Origin: Pedobacter sp. SYP-B3415
GTDB lineage: Bacteria; Bacteroidota; Bacteroidia; Sphingobacteriales; Sphingobacteriaceae
Assembly: GCF_004138205.1 (NCBI RefSeq)
Contig: NZ_RXNQ01000022.1
Location: 248,001-312,000 of the forward strand
Direction of reading: 5' to 3'
Length of the DNA: 64,000 nucleotides
Shown: one piece after another, positions 1 through 8,762 of the stretch
Position numbering within the stretch: position 1 is the first letter of the stretch
How the letters are laid out: each line of letters starts with the position of its first letter
Translations under genes and position numbers: made by a program
Notes under the pieces: model-generated
Told to the model about the DNA's origin: nothing
Seen by the model: only the letters and a program-made list of their open reading frames with translations
Databases searched by the model: none

Positions 1-386
1 TGTAAATTTTAAACGCCACTGTTTATTAACGGTTTACCTTAGCTATGGTTTACAGAGAACATTTTTTCAACATTTCCACAGATCCCGAGTTAACGAGAAA
101 GATTAAAGTTACGTTTTTTCGTCACTCAAACAGTCCCATTTTTGGGAGGGGTAAGCATCAGTTTAACAGGAGTGCAACCTCATCGACAGTTAAGATTTCT
201 TTTCTTGAGTTTCGCTAAAGCCAGATCTGTTGTCCTCCACCTCTCGGCATTAATGGCTTCTCTGCGCGTTTCCGACCTGCTAATTCCAAGCACGTATTCG
301 CGAACCTGTAGACAAATCATCCAGTAAACGGTCTCTACAGTACACAAATAGCGTAGCTGCAATTTTCACGATCGATTGCGTAAATG
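1..386. other. Left-edge stretch without a supportable gene
   Basis: AT-rich DNA with only short open frames on both strands. One minus-strand frame (180-362) has a Lys/Arg-rich C-terminus that could be the end of a decayed gene, but I recognise no family and it has no conserved neighbour. I see no RNA gene or clear repeat. Confidence 0.5.
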
Positions 387-731
387 CTATTCTGGAAATC
401 TTTGTAACCCATACTCCCGTATTCTTCTAAGTACCACTCCCCGATTTGTTTTTTTGATGAGAAACACCAGCACTCCAAATTTCGATTGAGGATCTTTGCG
501 ATATTTGGTTGTTTCTATCTTTTTTACAATCAGTACATCCTCAACCCACTCCTTTTTGACAATCGAATCTATAGGTACAGATTTATTTAGAACATATTCT
601 TTACGGTCTAATCTGATGATTTGCAAGGGAGGATTAGCTTGAGCAGTTTCAGTATAAACACTGATAGAATCGTCTTCAACTGACAGTCCAACGAAGCATA
701 AAGCCCAAAATAAAAGTATGCCATTAATCAT
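387..731 (-). CDS. Small exported protein resembling a lone TonB-plug domain
   Basis: A 114-residue protein with a hydrophobic N-terminus (about residues 3-16, GILLFWALCFVGL) that could be a signal peptide. The rest reads like a reduced version of the plug segment of SusC-type receptors. A short 'IIRLDRKEYV' stretch sits where such proteins have 'YVVDGKEV'. Then come 'VEDVLIVKKIETTKYRK' and 'FGVLVFLIKK', matching the spacing of the usual 'I.SI.VLKD..A...YG..G.NGVI.ITTK' pattern, although the glycines are partly lost. Small standalone proteins of this type are known in Bacteroidota. The gene stands alone among non-coding DNA. Function is unknown, and the family link rests on pattern resemblance only. 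Confidence 0.5.
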   Translation of the reverse strand: MINGILLFWALCFVGLSVEDDSISVYTETAQANPPLQIIRLDRKEYVLNKSVPIDSIVKKEWVEDVLIVKKIETTKYRKDPQSKFGVLVFLIKKTNRGVVLRRIREYGLQRFPE

Positions 732-1386
732 ATGATTTGGTTTTCTTATTGACTCGTGCCGCTCTTGGCTACAGCATGCCCGGTTCCGGCTTATCGAACC
801 ACACCAGCTGACAACGTCATCCTTCTAATGTCCTGGCCTAGGTCAGCCAAATGTATGAACTCAAAGTATAAATAAAATGAAAATTTTAAGACAAGTTGAA
901 AGAGCACTAACCACCTCATTAGCAAGCATTAAAATACAAAAACATGATATAGTTCTCCACTATTATCATGTATTTCGCTTGGTTGGGGCTTAGCCACTGC
1001 TGCAAAGTGCAAATTCGGATAGAAGCTTACCCTGAGAGCGACACCGCCTTAAATAATACCAATGAAAGCGTGCCAACCGCATTTTGGCCAGTCGTATCCC
1101 GATGTTTCGATTCGGTTGTTGCACGTAAATTGTAAGCTTTGCAGGCTGCTGACTATCGAAACAATTTGGTTCGTTGGTTGGATTAACCTTTTTGAAGGCA
1201 CATAGAGAATGTAAATGTATTCAATTCGTAAATCAGTATCGCGCCACCTAAATTTGGAACAGTCTATTGTTCGTAGCTGGAAAGCAGCTCTTTAAAATTA
1301 GCTTCAAAGGCTAATTCCTGATAACTAAGCCGAATCAATCAGTTTTAAGCTTGCTGTCATCACCACGGAAATTTGATTGTATTCGT
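732..1386. other. Non-coding stretch downstream of the integrase remnant
   Basis: No open frame worth calling on either strand. It lies where the missing C-terminal half of the integrase should be. I looked for the catalytic His-x-x-Arg and Tyr segments in the minus-strand frames and did not see them, so the rest of that gene is deleted rather than frameshifted. Confidence 0.5.
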
Positions 1387-2058
1387 CTAAACAATATGAT
1401 TTGACCATACCTCCTGCCGACTGGTCATGATCCACAATTCCCCATCAACGCCTATTATCAATTCTGAACGTTTTAGCTTTCGAACGTCGACATAAGCCAA
1501 TCCAGTGTAACAGCAGAACAAAAACATATCCTTAACGCCATTTAGACGGCTTACAGCAAATTGTTTGTTTGTTATGCGTGCCAGTTCCTCATTCGAGAGG
1601 GCGATACGGTTAACCCGCGTTGTTTTCGGTTTATAGTTAATATAAGAATTGACAATTAGCCATCCATTGCCAATACACAACCGAATAATCTTTCCGAAGT
1701 TCTTAAAATACTTGATGGCAGAGTTGTTTCCGCATTTGCGAATGCTCCGCAGGTAATAGTCGAAATCATTCAGCAACTCAAAGGTGATTTGTTTTACGGC
1801 CAGGTCTTTCGCTTTGTATTTCCATAGTAGGAAATCTCTAAGGTGCATCAGACAGGTCTCGTATTTTTGAAGTGTACTCTTTTCAAAATCCTGGCCAACC
1901 AAGCTACGCATACGCTTATTGTGGTCTTCAAACACGGATGTGATTGATCGCGATTTTTCGACTTTTCCTATCAGGCGATTTCTTAGTGTCTGAACTGGGA
2001 TTACCTCTACCTGCGAAAATTTCTTTCTGATTTTTCTAAAATACCCAAAAACAAAAAA
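1387..2058 (-). pseudogene. Tyrosine recombinase (phage integrase) remnant
   Basis: The fragment holds the core-binding (SAM-like) domain of a Bacteroidota tyrosine recombinase: 'DHNKRM..LVG.DF...TLQKYE', then 'DFLLWKY' and 'DFDYYLRS'. It also has the first part of the catalytic domain, with the typical 'FCCYTGLAYVDV.KL' segment and 'GELWIMTSRQ'. The frame stays open upstream of the first ATG (1935) to about 2058, ending 'RNRLIGKVEKSRSITSVFED', which matches the linker before the core-binding domain. No start codon is there. The protein stops right after 'TSRQE', so the second Arg, the HxxR motif and the Tyr nucleophile are missing. Intact relatives are about 400 residues. It cannot be active. 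It directly abuts a tRNA 3' end, the normal position for an ICE or prophage integrase. Confidence 0.85.
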
Positions 2059-2086
2059 GCCTCAACTTTTTAAAGTTAAGGCTTTT
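2055..2086 (-). terminator. Hairpin terminator after the tRNA 3' end
   Basis: Arms 2055-2069 and 2072-2086 pair over 15 bases with one mismatch. The A/T-rich outer ends give a U-run in either direction. It lies just downstream of the tRNA fragment on the minus strand, as expected for a tRNA terminator. Confidence 0.7.
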
Positions 2087-2090
2087 GTTG

Positions 2091-2112
2091 CGGAATGGAC
2101 GGGACTCGAACC
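2091..2112 (-). other. tRNA 3'-end fragment, probable att site
   Basis: Read on the minus strand, this is the last third of a tRNA: the T-loop TTCGAGT with flanking GG and CC, the 3' T-stem strand CCCGT, then the acceptor strand CCATTCC and discriminator G. The 5' T-stem is lost beyond the GG (the sequence continues with unrelated bases), so only about 22 bases are present. Such a fragment is what remains at one end of an element that integrates into a tRNA 3' end. The pattern resembles tRNA-Asp genes of Bacteroidota as I recall them, but the isotype is uncertain because the anticodon is absent. I saw no second copy in the window. Confidence 0.7.
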
Positions 2113-2918
2113 TAGATCATATCGTACTTAAAATGAGGCTTTTACATCTAAATTCTCACTTAACTCACTCAGGACTCACACTTCGAACGGGGTTCAAAAA
2201 ATATCAAATGATGTTTAAATATACGATTTTTTCTGCATCTGATTTAGCTTAAATATAGTTGCTATAAATGAGCCTCATGTTACGTTTACCGAAATTTATG
2301 AAAGCCCAAGATTTCAGCTGATTTTATTGCCGAAAACGGATTAACAAGATTAAACGAAGTATATATATAGTTGATAACCTAATTTTTATTACGTCCCTCT
2401 ATTCAACAAAAATTTCAGCATACAAATAACTAGCATAAATTTTCTGCCGGAACTTCTTAGCTTTGGAAGATGTAAGGTCTTGCTATTAGCATTGCGTCAA
2501 CAAGAAAATAGCCGATGCACAATAAAGTTTAAAATTAACTTGTTTTATACTTACCAAGTCTGTACTTTGAGCGCAAATTTAAATCAATGCTTTCATCATC
2601 AATCTCCCCCTATTGCTTTAGTTTGACTAAAACTTTTGGCTGGTTTTTACTATTTAACTTAAAAAAGCGATCTACCACTCTCCTCTCCGCATTGCAAATC
2701 AGTGTTGCATATGTTATAGGTGTGATTCAGATAGTTCCTTTCAGTCTTCGCAAACTAACATATGTAAGAAGCCTGCCTCCACATCTGTATAATTTTAGCT
2801 GTCAATAGCATTCAAACTTGCTGAGACTAGTCATGCAAGTTTAGTTGAATGAGATGAGTCACATCTCCCGAGCTAGAATTTTGCATCCGCGCAGTTTTTG
2901 CCTAACTATTTTTTTCCT
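2113..2918. other. AT-rich intergenic region at the putative element end
   Basis: About 800 bases without a recognisable gene. The longest plus-strand frame (2587-2808) has no family features. The stretch probably holds the promoter of the following plus-strand gene set, but I could not identify a convincing TAnnTTTG box. Confidence 0.5.
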
Positions 2919-4217
2919 ATGCCTAATCTGATGAATGATAATGGTAGTACCATTCCCCGTGTCAACTACATTGCATTTCTCTTCCTAATTATAATCACTA
3001 CCGCTAGCTTCTTATGCTTTCAGGGAGTTGTAACATTGGATTTCCAGAAGCACTGGGATGATCATTGGGTCGTATTTAATTGGTATACAGAGGAAGGTTT
3101 TGCTTCTTCGAATATAAAAAGTATTGTTAGTGAGTATTATCATGGGCAATACTCCCCAATTAATCAATTCTATTACACCACTTTATATTCGATAAATGGC
3201 TATAATGCTAAGATCTTCCATAGCGCTGGTTTAGTCATTCATTTATTTAACGTTGTACTTGTTTATGTTTTTATTCGCAGAATTGAACGTTTAATTTTCG
3301 AAGAGTCATTGCAGGCGGCTTCTTGTATCGGATTGTTATGTACACTCATATTCGCATTGCATCCGCTTTTCATAGAACCAGTTGCTTGGATCTCAGCATC
3401 CAAGGTACTTCTTTACGCTTTATTTTTCTTTATTGGTTTACTTTCCTATTTGCAATATTTATCGACTAAAAATCGACTTTGGTATCCATTTGCATTTGCT
3501 TGCTTTGTTCTGTCTTTTCTTGCAAAAGAGCAGGCTGTCACCTTCCCATTGGTGCTTCTCACACTCGAGTATTTAAAAGCAAAAAGGATTACTCAAAAGT
3601 CTGTAGTGGCGGTGCTTCCCTTTTTTGTTACGTCTCTCATCTTTGCTATAATAACAATTAACTCTCAAAGCGCGAATGAGCAGGGCATAATGAGTAAAAA
3701 TGCTATGAATCCATTTATTGACCGCGTTTGCTATGGAGCATACTCAGTATTATTCTACGTTAAACAAACTATTTTCCCTAGCGATTTAGCTCGGGTATAT
3801 AACTTTCCGAACAAAGCAAACCAAAATATGCCAGTAGAACTTTTGATCTATCCAATTGCTTTGCTTACTGCTATAGCTTTTTTTGTGAGAAAAGCTTTGA
3901 AACCAAGATATCTCTTTGGTGGATTATTTTTTTTTACCAGTATTTTACCAGCAATTCACATAATCCCGATATCTCGCGTTGCAATTGTTGCAGATCGCTA
4001 TTCTTACGTTGCGTCTGTAGGAATCATTTACATTGCTTGTCATTTCGTCTATACTTTATTTTCAAAGGCAGACCAATACGTAAGGTATGCAATCACATTG
4101 GTATGTTGTCTATATGTCTTTTACCTCGGTTTTTATACATACAGCCGAATACCTCTATGGAAAAATTCCGATTCTATAACGAATGACATCCGTCATTTTA
4201 AATTATACTTCAAATAA
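2919..4217 (+). CDS. TMTC/PMT-like polytopic membrane glycosyltransferase
   Basis: A hydrophobic protein of about 430 residues with some ten membrane segments. Features of the TMTC-like O-mannosyltransferase family (DUF1736 type) are visible: 'FQKHWDDHWVVFNW' with the acidic pair in the first periplasmic loop, 'FALHPLFIEPVAWISASK', 'FLAKEQAVTFPLVLL.LEY', and a late 'VADRYSYVASVG' segment. The TPR tail of animal TMTCs is absent. The family moves a sugar from a polyprenyl carrier to protein or lipid on the outer face of the membrane. A TTG codon at 2898 could extend the frame; I chose the ATG at 2919, and 2931 is also possible. It is the first gene of a close-packed plus-strand run that includes an exported Ser/Thr-rich protein, a possible substrate (inference). 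Confidence 0.7.
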   Translation: MPNLMNDNGSTIPRVNYIAFLFLIIITTASFLCFQGVVTLDFQKHWDDHWVVFNWYTEEGFASSNIKSIVSEYYHGQYSPINQFYYTTLYSINGYNAKIFHSAGLVIHLFNVVLVYVFIRRIERLIFEESLQAASCIGLLCTLIFALHPLFIEPVAWISASKVLLYALFFFIGLLSYLQYLSTKNRLWYPFAFACFVLSFLAKEQAVTFPLVLLTLEYLKAKRITQKSVVAVLPFFVTSLIFAIITINSQSANEQGIMSKNAMNPFIDRVCYGAYSVLFYVKQTIFPSDLARVYNFPNKANQNMPVELLIYPIALLTAIAFFVRKALKPRYLFGGLFFFTSILPAIHIIPISRVAIVADRYSYVASVGIIYIACHFVYTLFSKADQYVRYAITLVCCLYVFYLGFYTYSRIPLWKNSDSITNDIRHFKLYFK

Positions 4218-4225
4218 TAAGGTTT

Positions 4226-5797
4226 ATGAAATCCTCTTTAATCGCCCTATTTATATTTGCTAGTTTCCAGGGCCTATCGCAAGTGCATGACATGGGCAAT
4301 GTTGTCGTTAAAGGCACTATACCTGCATTTAAAAACAAAATCTGGTCATTTAGTAAGACAACGTTCTTTGACTCGGAAACTGAAAAAGTTGAGTTGAATA
4401 GTGCAGGGGATTTTGCAGCGAATGTTAATATTCAGGGTGAGCAAAATCTTATGTTCTCTTTGGCAGATGAAACCTTCACTATACATGTTACTCCGGGAGA
4501 CACCGTACTAGTATCAACTCATACATCCAAACAAAATGAAGGCAGGTTACACCTTACAAGTCCAAATCCAAATCTTAATCGCGATTTACAGTTTTACATG
4601 AATAGCGTGAGAAGCCTTCGTAAGTTGGACTTGGAAATTTTTAGCAAATCAATAAAGAGCTCACAAGGGAATTTTGTAGACCTCTTCAATTTGATCAACC
4701 TATCATATAATAAAAAGATGAAGATCTTATTGGATGCAAATTTCACTGACGAGGAGAAGGTCAAGCTGGGGACCGCAATCTATTTTGATTACACTGCTTT
4801 ACTAATTAGAAATGGGATGTATCCTAAATTCAACCTAGGTTCCGACTCGCTCACTCTGAGCCAAATCGGCCTGAGTCAGCCCCAGATTCTCTTTTTAAAT
4901 AAAAACTTTGTCAATGCCGGACTTCCAGAAACACTCAATACTAAGTTATTTTATCAAATTCCAGAATACCGGACATATCTATTATTAGCAGGGAGGCAAA
5001 GTCGGCCATTTAACCATACCAAAATCATCAAGGAGAAAAGCTCAATATATCAAAATGGCCAGGAGATTGAGATAAGACCGGCTTACACCAAAACTAAATT
5101 CTATTCAGAAGGCAATAATCTTCTTGATATGCCCAGAATCTGGATGGATTATTATTATGGCCTAATCAATTTTGACCTTGTGCCAATACGCGACTGGTTT
5201 ATAACATATAATCTGATCTTAGCGTATCAATATGGTTCCAATGAGGTAGCGGGCGAAGTCAACAAGGAATTTCTCAAAATTTGTCAAACAAAGGTTTACC
5301 GAGATACGCTTACGGCATTCACCACCGGGTATTTAAAATATCGCCCGGGACATCAGGCTCCAGCCATCGATTTAACTGATATAAATGGGAAAATGTTCAA
5401 TCTATCACAGGTGCGTGGGAAACTTGTTTATATAGATTTTTGGGGGGCCTCATGCGCTCCATGCATTAACGAGATAAGAGAAAGTTCTCACGCCCTCCAT
5501 AGCAAATACGCCGCTAAAGACATCGTTTTCATAAACATCTGTGTAGACTCTAGCCCTTCAGTTTGGAAACAAAATGTTGAAAAATATAAATTGAAAGGAA
5601 TCAATTTGCTAGCAGAAGGTTGGACAAATAGCATTGTCTGCGAGTCTTACAAGGTTGACGCATTGCCACATTATGTGCTGCTAGACCGCAACGGGAACTT
5701 CATTCAATATCGTTCACAACGTCCCAGTGAGCTTTTGAAAACTTCACCGAATGTTATCGATCTAGCGCTTTCTGAAGCTAGCTTTAACGCAAACTGA
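4226..5797 (+). CDS. TlpA-like thioredoxin-domain protein, exported
   Basis: A 523-residue protein with an N-terminal signal peptide (about 18 residues, ending 'FQGLSQ'). A DUF4369-like beta-rich N-terminal half is followed by a TlpA/AhpC-type thioredoxin fold from about residue 375. The C-terminal domain starts 'GHQAPAIDLTDINGK' and carries the redox motif C410-A-P-C413 in 'DFWGASCAPC'. The cis-Pro region is 'KVDALPHYVLLD'. It should act in the periplasm as a disulfide reductase or thiol carrier. It is 8 bases after the glycosyltransferase and 2 bases before the signal peptidase, so co-transcription is likely. A Cys-containing exported protein two genes on is a plausible client (inference). 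Confidence 0.8.
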   Translation: MKSSLIALFIFASFQGLSQVHDMGNVVVKGTIPAFKNKIWSFSKTTFFDSETEKVELNSAGDFAANVNIQGEQNLMFSLADETFTIHVTPGDTVLVSTHTSKQNEGRLHLTSPNPNLNRDLQFYMNSVRSLRKLDLEIFSKSIKSSQGNFVDLFNLINLSYNKKMKILLDANFTDEEKVKLGTAIYFDYTALLIRNGMYPKFNLGSDSLTLSQIGLSQPQILFLNKNFVNAGLPETLNTKLFYQIPEYRTYLLLAGRQSRPFNHTKIIKEKSSIYQNGQEIEIRPAYTKTKFYSEGNNLLDMPRIWMDYYYGLINFDLVPIRDWFITYNLILAYQYGSNEVAGEVNKEFLKICQTKVYRDTLTAFTTGYLKYRPGHQAPAIDLTDINGKMFNLSQVRGKLVYIDFWGASCAPCINEIRESSHALHSKYAAKDIVFINICVDSSPSVWKQNVEKYKLKGINLLAEGWTNSIVCESYKVDALPHYVLLDRNGNFIQYRSQRPSELLKTSPNVIDLALSEASFNAN

Positions 5798-5799
5798 CA

Positions 5800-6828
5800 A
5801 TGCGGCACTTATTTAATAAAATCAAAAGTAAGTATAAGATATATTGTTTCCTTGCAATCCTTTCGGCTTTCTTTTTAAAGATTTTTGTCTTCGAATTATT
5901 TATCGTGTCGTCTGAAAGCATGAATGAAACACTTTTGATTGGTGACATTGTATTAGTGGACAAAATAAGCACCGGGCTTAAAACACCCAGGTCGACCAAT
6001 GACATTCCATTTGTTTCCGCAGTTCTATACTTGATGGGGAAGAAAGTATCTTCCAAACCAGACGTGTGGCCCCATTTTACGTCAGGTCCATTGAGCATCA
6101 CTAGAAACGACATAGTGGTGCTCTCCCACCCAGTTAAGGGTGAAACTTTAATAAAGCGATGTATTGCGCTACCAGGTGATACTTTTTCTGTTTATGATGG
6201 CCGAGTCAAGATTAACGGTTTGCAGACACCTCAGAATAGCTTGGTTCAACACTTATATAGAATGAAATGTATTAAAAAATTTGAAGACAGCATTGATTTC
6301 ATGAAAGAATACAACCTGAAACCGTCAAATATATTTCAATTCAATAGCCAATCTATCATGCTAACCCTCTCAGCGGACAAATTGCAAAAATTACATGACA
6401 AATATCCAGAGTTAATCCTAGAAAGGGTAGTTGCAAGTACAGAAACTAAAGACGAACATTTATTCCCTTACTTCTCTAACACTAATAAAGGTTTCAATAG
6501 AGAATTTTATGGTCCGGTAATCGTACCAAGACGTGGACAAGTCATTAATTTAAGTATGATGAATATTGTCTTTTTTAAGCGAATACTTGAAAAATATGAA
6601 AAGGTAGCGGTTGAAACGTCTGCAAATGCCGTACTGTTGAACGGTCGACCTGCCAAAACTTATCGTTTCAAAAAGAACTATTACTTTGTTCTCGGAGACA
6701 ATCGGTACAGATCAGTAGATTCACGTTACTGGGGTTATGTACCTGAGGAGCTATTGATAGGAACTGCAAGATTCTTACTTATAAGAAAAGCACGTCCACA
6801 TATTAATTCACTAGATAGAGATCAATAG
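5800..6828 (+). CDS. lepB-like: Signal peptidase I (S26 family)
   Basis: A 342-residue membrane-anchored serine protease of the S26 family with one N-terminal membrane segment (about residues 14-33). The nucleophile is Ser40 in 'SSESMNETLLIGD' and the general base is Lys119 in 'TLIKRCIALPGD'. The C-terminal box E reads 'LGDNRYRSVDSRYWGYVPEELLIG'. An insertion of about 140 residues separates the last two boxes, as in other Bacteroidota enzymes. The usual Pro two residues after the Ser-Met pair (SM.PTL) is Glu here. A dedicated copy beside a small exported protein suggests processing of that product (inference); housekeeping copies usually sit elsewhere. Confidence 0.85.
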   Translation: MRHLFNKIKSKYKIYCFLAILSAFFLKIFVFELFIVSSESMNETLLIGDIVLVDKISTGLKTPRSTNDIPFVSAVLYLMGKKVSSKPDVWPHFTSGPLSITRNDIVVLSHPVKGETLIKRCIALPGDTFSVYDGRVKINGLQTPQNSLVQHLYRMKCIKKFEDSIDFMKEYNLKPSNIFQFNSQSIMLTLSADKLQKLHDKYPELILERVVASTETKDEHLFPYFSNTNKGFNREFYGPVIVPRRGQVINLSMMNIVFFKRILEKYEKVAVETSANAVLLNGRPAKTYRFKKNYYFVLGDNRYRSVDSRYWGYVPEELLIGTARFLLIRKARPHINSLDRDQ

Positions 6829-7007
6829 CCCTTTTCCCGAATAAATTTAAATGCTCTTAACTACCTCCAAGTGTGCAACGCAAACCAATTTCCGTGTTTG
6901 CGAATATTTTAGCTTCCTATGATGCACACAAACGAATGCAAGCAAAATGGCATTTAACATATTTTTAAACTCATCAACTTCAGTCATACATATTTAAACT
7001 CAAAAAC
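6829..7007. other. Intergenic gap before the exported peptide gene
   Basis: A 179-base AT-rich gap, the largest inside the plus-strand run, so the exported protein may have its own promoter. I found no clean TAnnTTTG box. Confidence 0.4.
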
Positions 7008-7499
7008 ATGAAAAAAACCATTTTAAACTTAACGCTCGCAGCGTGCTTTGCATTCATATTACTTTTTAATATAAGTATAGTGGACGAGAACAATTCCAAC
7101 TCACTAAGAATGAGCTTTGCTAAAGAGGCATTTGCAGATGAAACCAATCCAGGTAGTGACCCTGGAGATGACGGTGGAGGCGGTGGTGACAACACTGATA
7201 TGACAGATTGGGACTCTGGCGGACCATGGGCGGGAGGCGCACGACGGGTAGCCATCGCCATTTTCCATTGTTCTGGAACAGCCGTTAGAAAGGTAACTAC
7301 CTATAAAAATGCTCAAGGTCAAATTACTGGTACTGTGGAGTTTTTCCGAGGATCCGTAACAGGAAGCGCAGGTGCAAATTGGACAAATTCAACTACAGTA
7401 GAGTCCACAGAAAGGTGGACTGCGGATCTCCAGGGTAACTCATGCCCGTCAGGATCGACGACCTGTACGCCTGTGAATCCTTGCACCGAGGCAATGTAA
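7008..7499 (+). CDS. Small exported Gly- and Cys-containing protein, possible cargo peptide
   Basis: A 163-residue protein with a Lys-led hydrophobic signal (residues 1-24), then a short amphipathic stretch 'SLRMSFAKEAFADE' and a Gly/Asp-rich linker. The mature part is rich in Ser and Thr. Four Cys are visible: one in 'AIFHCSG' and three near the C-terminus in 'NSCPSGSTTCTPVNPC'. The leader resembles the layout of NVEALA-type exported peptides of Bacteroidota (short signal, then a region ending in 'EALA', here 'EAFA'), which often lie next to six-bladed propeller lipoproteins, as here. This is resemblance, not proof. It is a candidate substrate of the neighbouring peptidase, thiol proteins and export genes. 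I see no D-S/T-hydrophobic O-glycosylation motif of the Bacteroides type. Confidence 0.6.
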   Translation: MKKTILNLTLAACFAFILLFNISIVDENNSNSLRMSFAKEAFADETNPGSDPGDDGGGGGDNTDMTDWDSGGPWAGGARRVAIAIFHCSGTAVRKVTTYKNAQGQITGTVEFFRGSVTGSAGANWTNSTTVESTERWTADLQGNSCPSGSTTCTPVNPCTEAM

Positions 7500-7566
7500 C
7501 ATACATTTAAGACTGAGTTGATGAGTTTATAAACTTTACGATAACTTAATTGAAACAATACTCTAA

Positions 7567-8760
7567 ATGAAAACAATTTATATCTTGTTTTTTGCTGTAG
7601 CTCTGGTCTCCTGTGGACGATCTTCCCGCACAAACATTAATACAATACAAACCGAAAAAGGAGATGTGAAACAATTCACTATTGATGCTGACGAGGTTTT
7701 TGAAATTGAAAAAGTTCTGGAAGAGCCGACTTTTGTCAAGCTTGAAACCAAACCAGAATGTCTAATCGGAACGATCGATAAACTAATTTGCACTGACAGT
7801 TTAATCGTCGTTGTCGACAGAAGAGTCGCTCAAGCTGTTTTTGTATTCGATTCTGCTGGCCGTTTCCTTGGGAAAATTGCTGAGAAAGGGAAAGGACCGG
7901 GAGAATTTACTGAGATATGGGATGTTAATATCAATGAGGAAAGCCGGCACATAGAACTACTTGATGAGAAGCTAAAAAAAATCAACAAATACACGTACGA
8001 ATGTAGATATGTTGATTACAAGAGAATGCCATTCATTTTCACAGGTTATCAACCACTCGATAGTAGCACCTTTGCTTATTACACAAACAAATCACCAAAT
8101 GCAAGACAACCCATAATTAACAATAACCTACTTGTTACTGCGAAATCTAACAATAAAATCCTCGGAAAAGCCTTTCCACTCACACAAAATGAAAAGAATA
8201 ACTCGATGAGTTTCGAAACATTTAATGCGCCACTATGGAAATATGGAAAATCTGTTTTCTTCAATCCGCGGTTTAGTGACACTATTTTCCGGGTAACACC
8301 TAACAAATTATTTGCCGAATACATTGTTAAGATGAGGGGTATGATTTCCTCGGCAAACTGGGAAAAAATGGACAATGAGCGATTTCAAAAACTGCTCGAA
8401 ACACATTCTTATCTTAACGGAACATTTATTGATTTACAGGATCACTCCTATGTTAATGTAACAACGCCAAAAGGCAGAGTTCATGGCTTTTATCTGAAAT
8501 CTTCCGGAAAAGTAATCTCTGGTCGTAGTTTTTCAACAATTAACCCCTTTTACAACTTTTTCGAGATCCCGTTGGCTGCAAAATCCAACAACAGTTTTGT
8601 CGTTGTTCAAACTGCACAACAAATTCTTGATGCGAAAGCTTTGATAAACATGTCTATAAAAACGAAATCACCGAAAATTCAGGAAGAATTAAAAGTGTTC
8701 TCAAAGCTGTCAAAGGATGATAATCCAATACTAGTGTTTTTTAAAGCCAAGAAAGTATAG
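7567..8760 (+). CDS. Six-bladed beta-propeller lipoprotein
   Basis: A 397-residue protein with a lipoprotein signal: 'FFAVALVSCG' places the lipidated Cys at residue 16. The body matches the six-bladed propeller (DUF4934-like) family: 'FVKLETKPECLIGTIDKL', 'DSLIVVVDRRVAQAVFVFDSAGRFLGKIAEKGKGPGEF', then 'HIELLDEKLKKINKY'. These proteins sit on the periplasmic or outer face of a membrane. In many Bacteroidota they neighbour small exported peptides and redoxin-like proteins, the arrangement seen here. The biochemical role of the family is not established. It lies 2 bases before the next gene. Confidence 0.8.
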   Translation: MKTIYILFFAVALVSCGRSSRTNINTIQTEKGDVKQFTIDADEVFEIEKVLEEPTFVKLETKPECLIGTIDKLICTDSLIVVVDRRVAQAVFVFDSAGRFLGKIAEKGKGPGEFTEIWDVNINEESRHIELLDEKLKKINKYTYECRYVDYKRMPFIFTGYQPLDSSTFAYYTNKSPNARQPIINNNLLVTAKSNNKILGKAFPLTQNEKNNSMSFETFNAPLWKYGKSVFFNPRFSDTIFRVTPNKLFAEYIVKMRGMISSANWEKMDNERFQKLLETHSYLNGTFIDLQDHSYVNVTTPKGRVHGFYLKSSGKVISGRSFSTINPFYNFFEIPLAAKSNNSFVVVQTAQQILDAKALINMSIKTKSPKIQEELKVFSKLSKDDNPILVFFKAKKV

Positions 8761-8762
8761 TA

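Noticed and set aside
142-362. Short overlapping frames on both strands near the left edge
   Set aside because: No signal, domain or conserved neighbour; only the minus frame has a protein-like tail, not enough to call a gene.
2587-2808. 73-residue plus-strand frame
   Set aside because: Composition is that of AT-rich non-coding DNA and no family features are visible.
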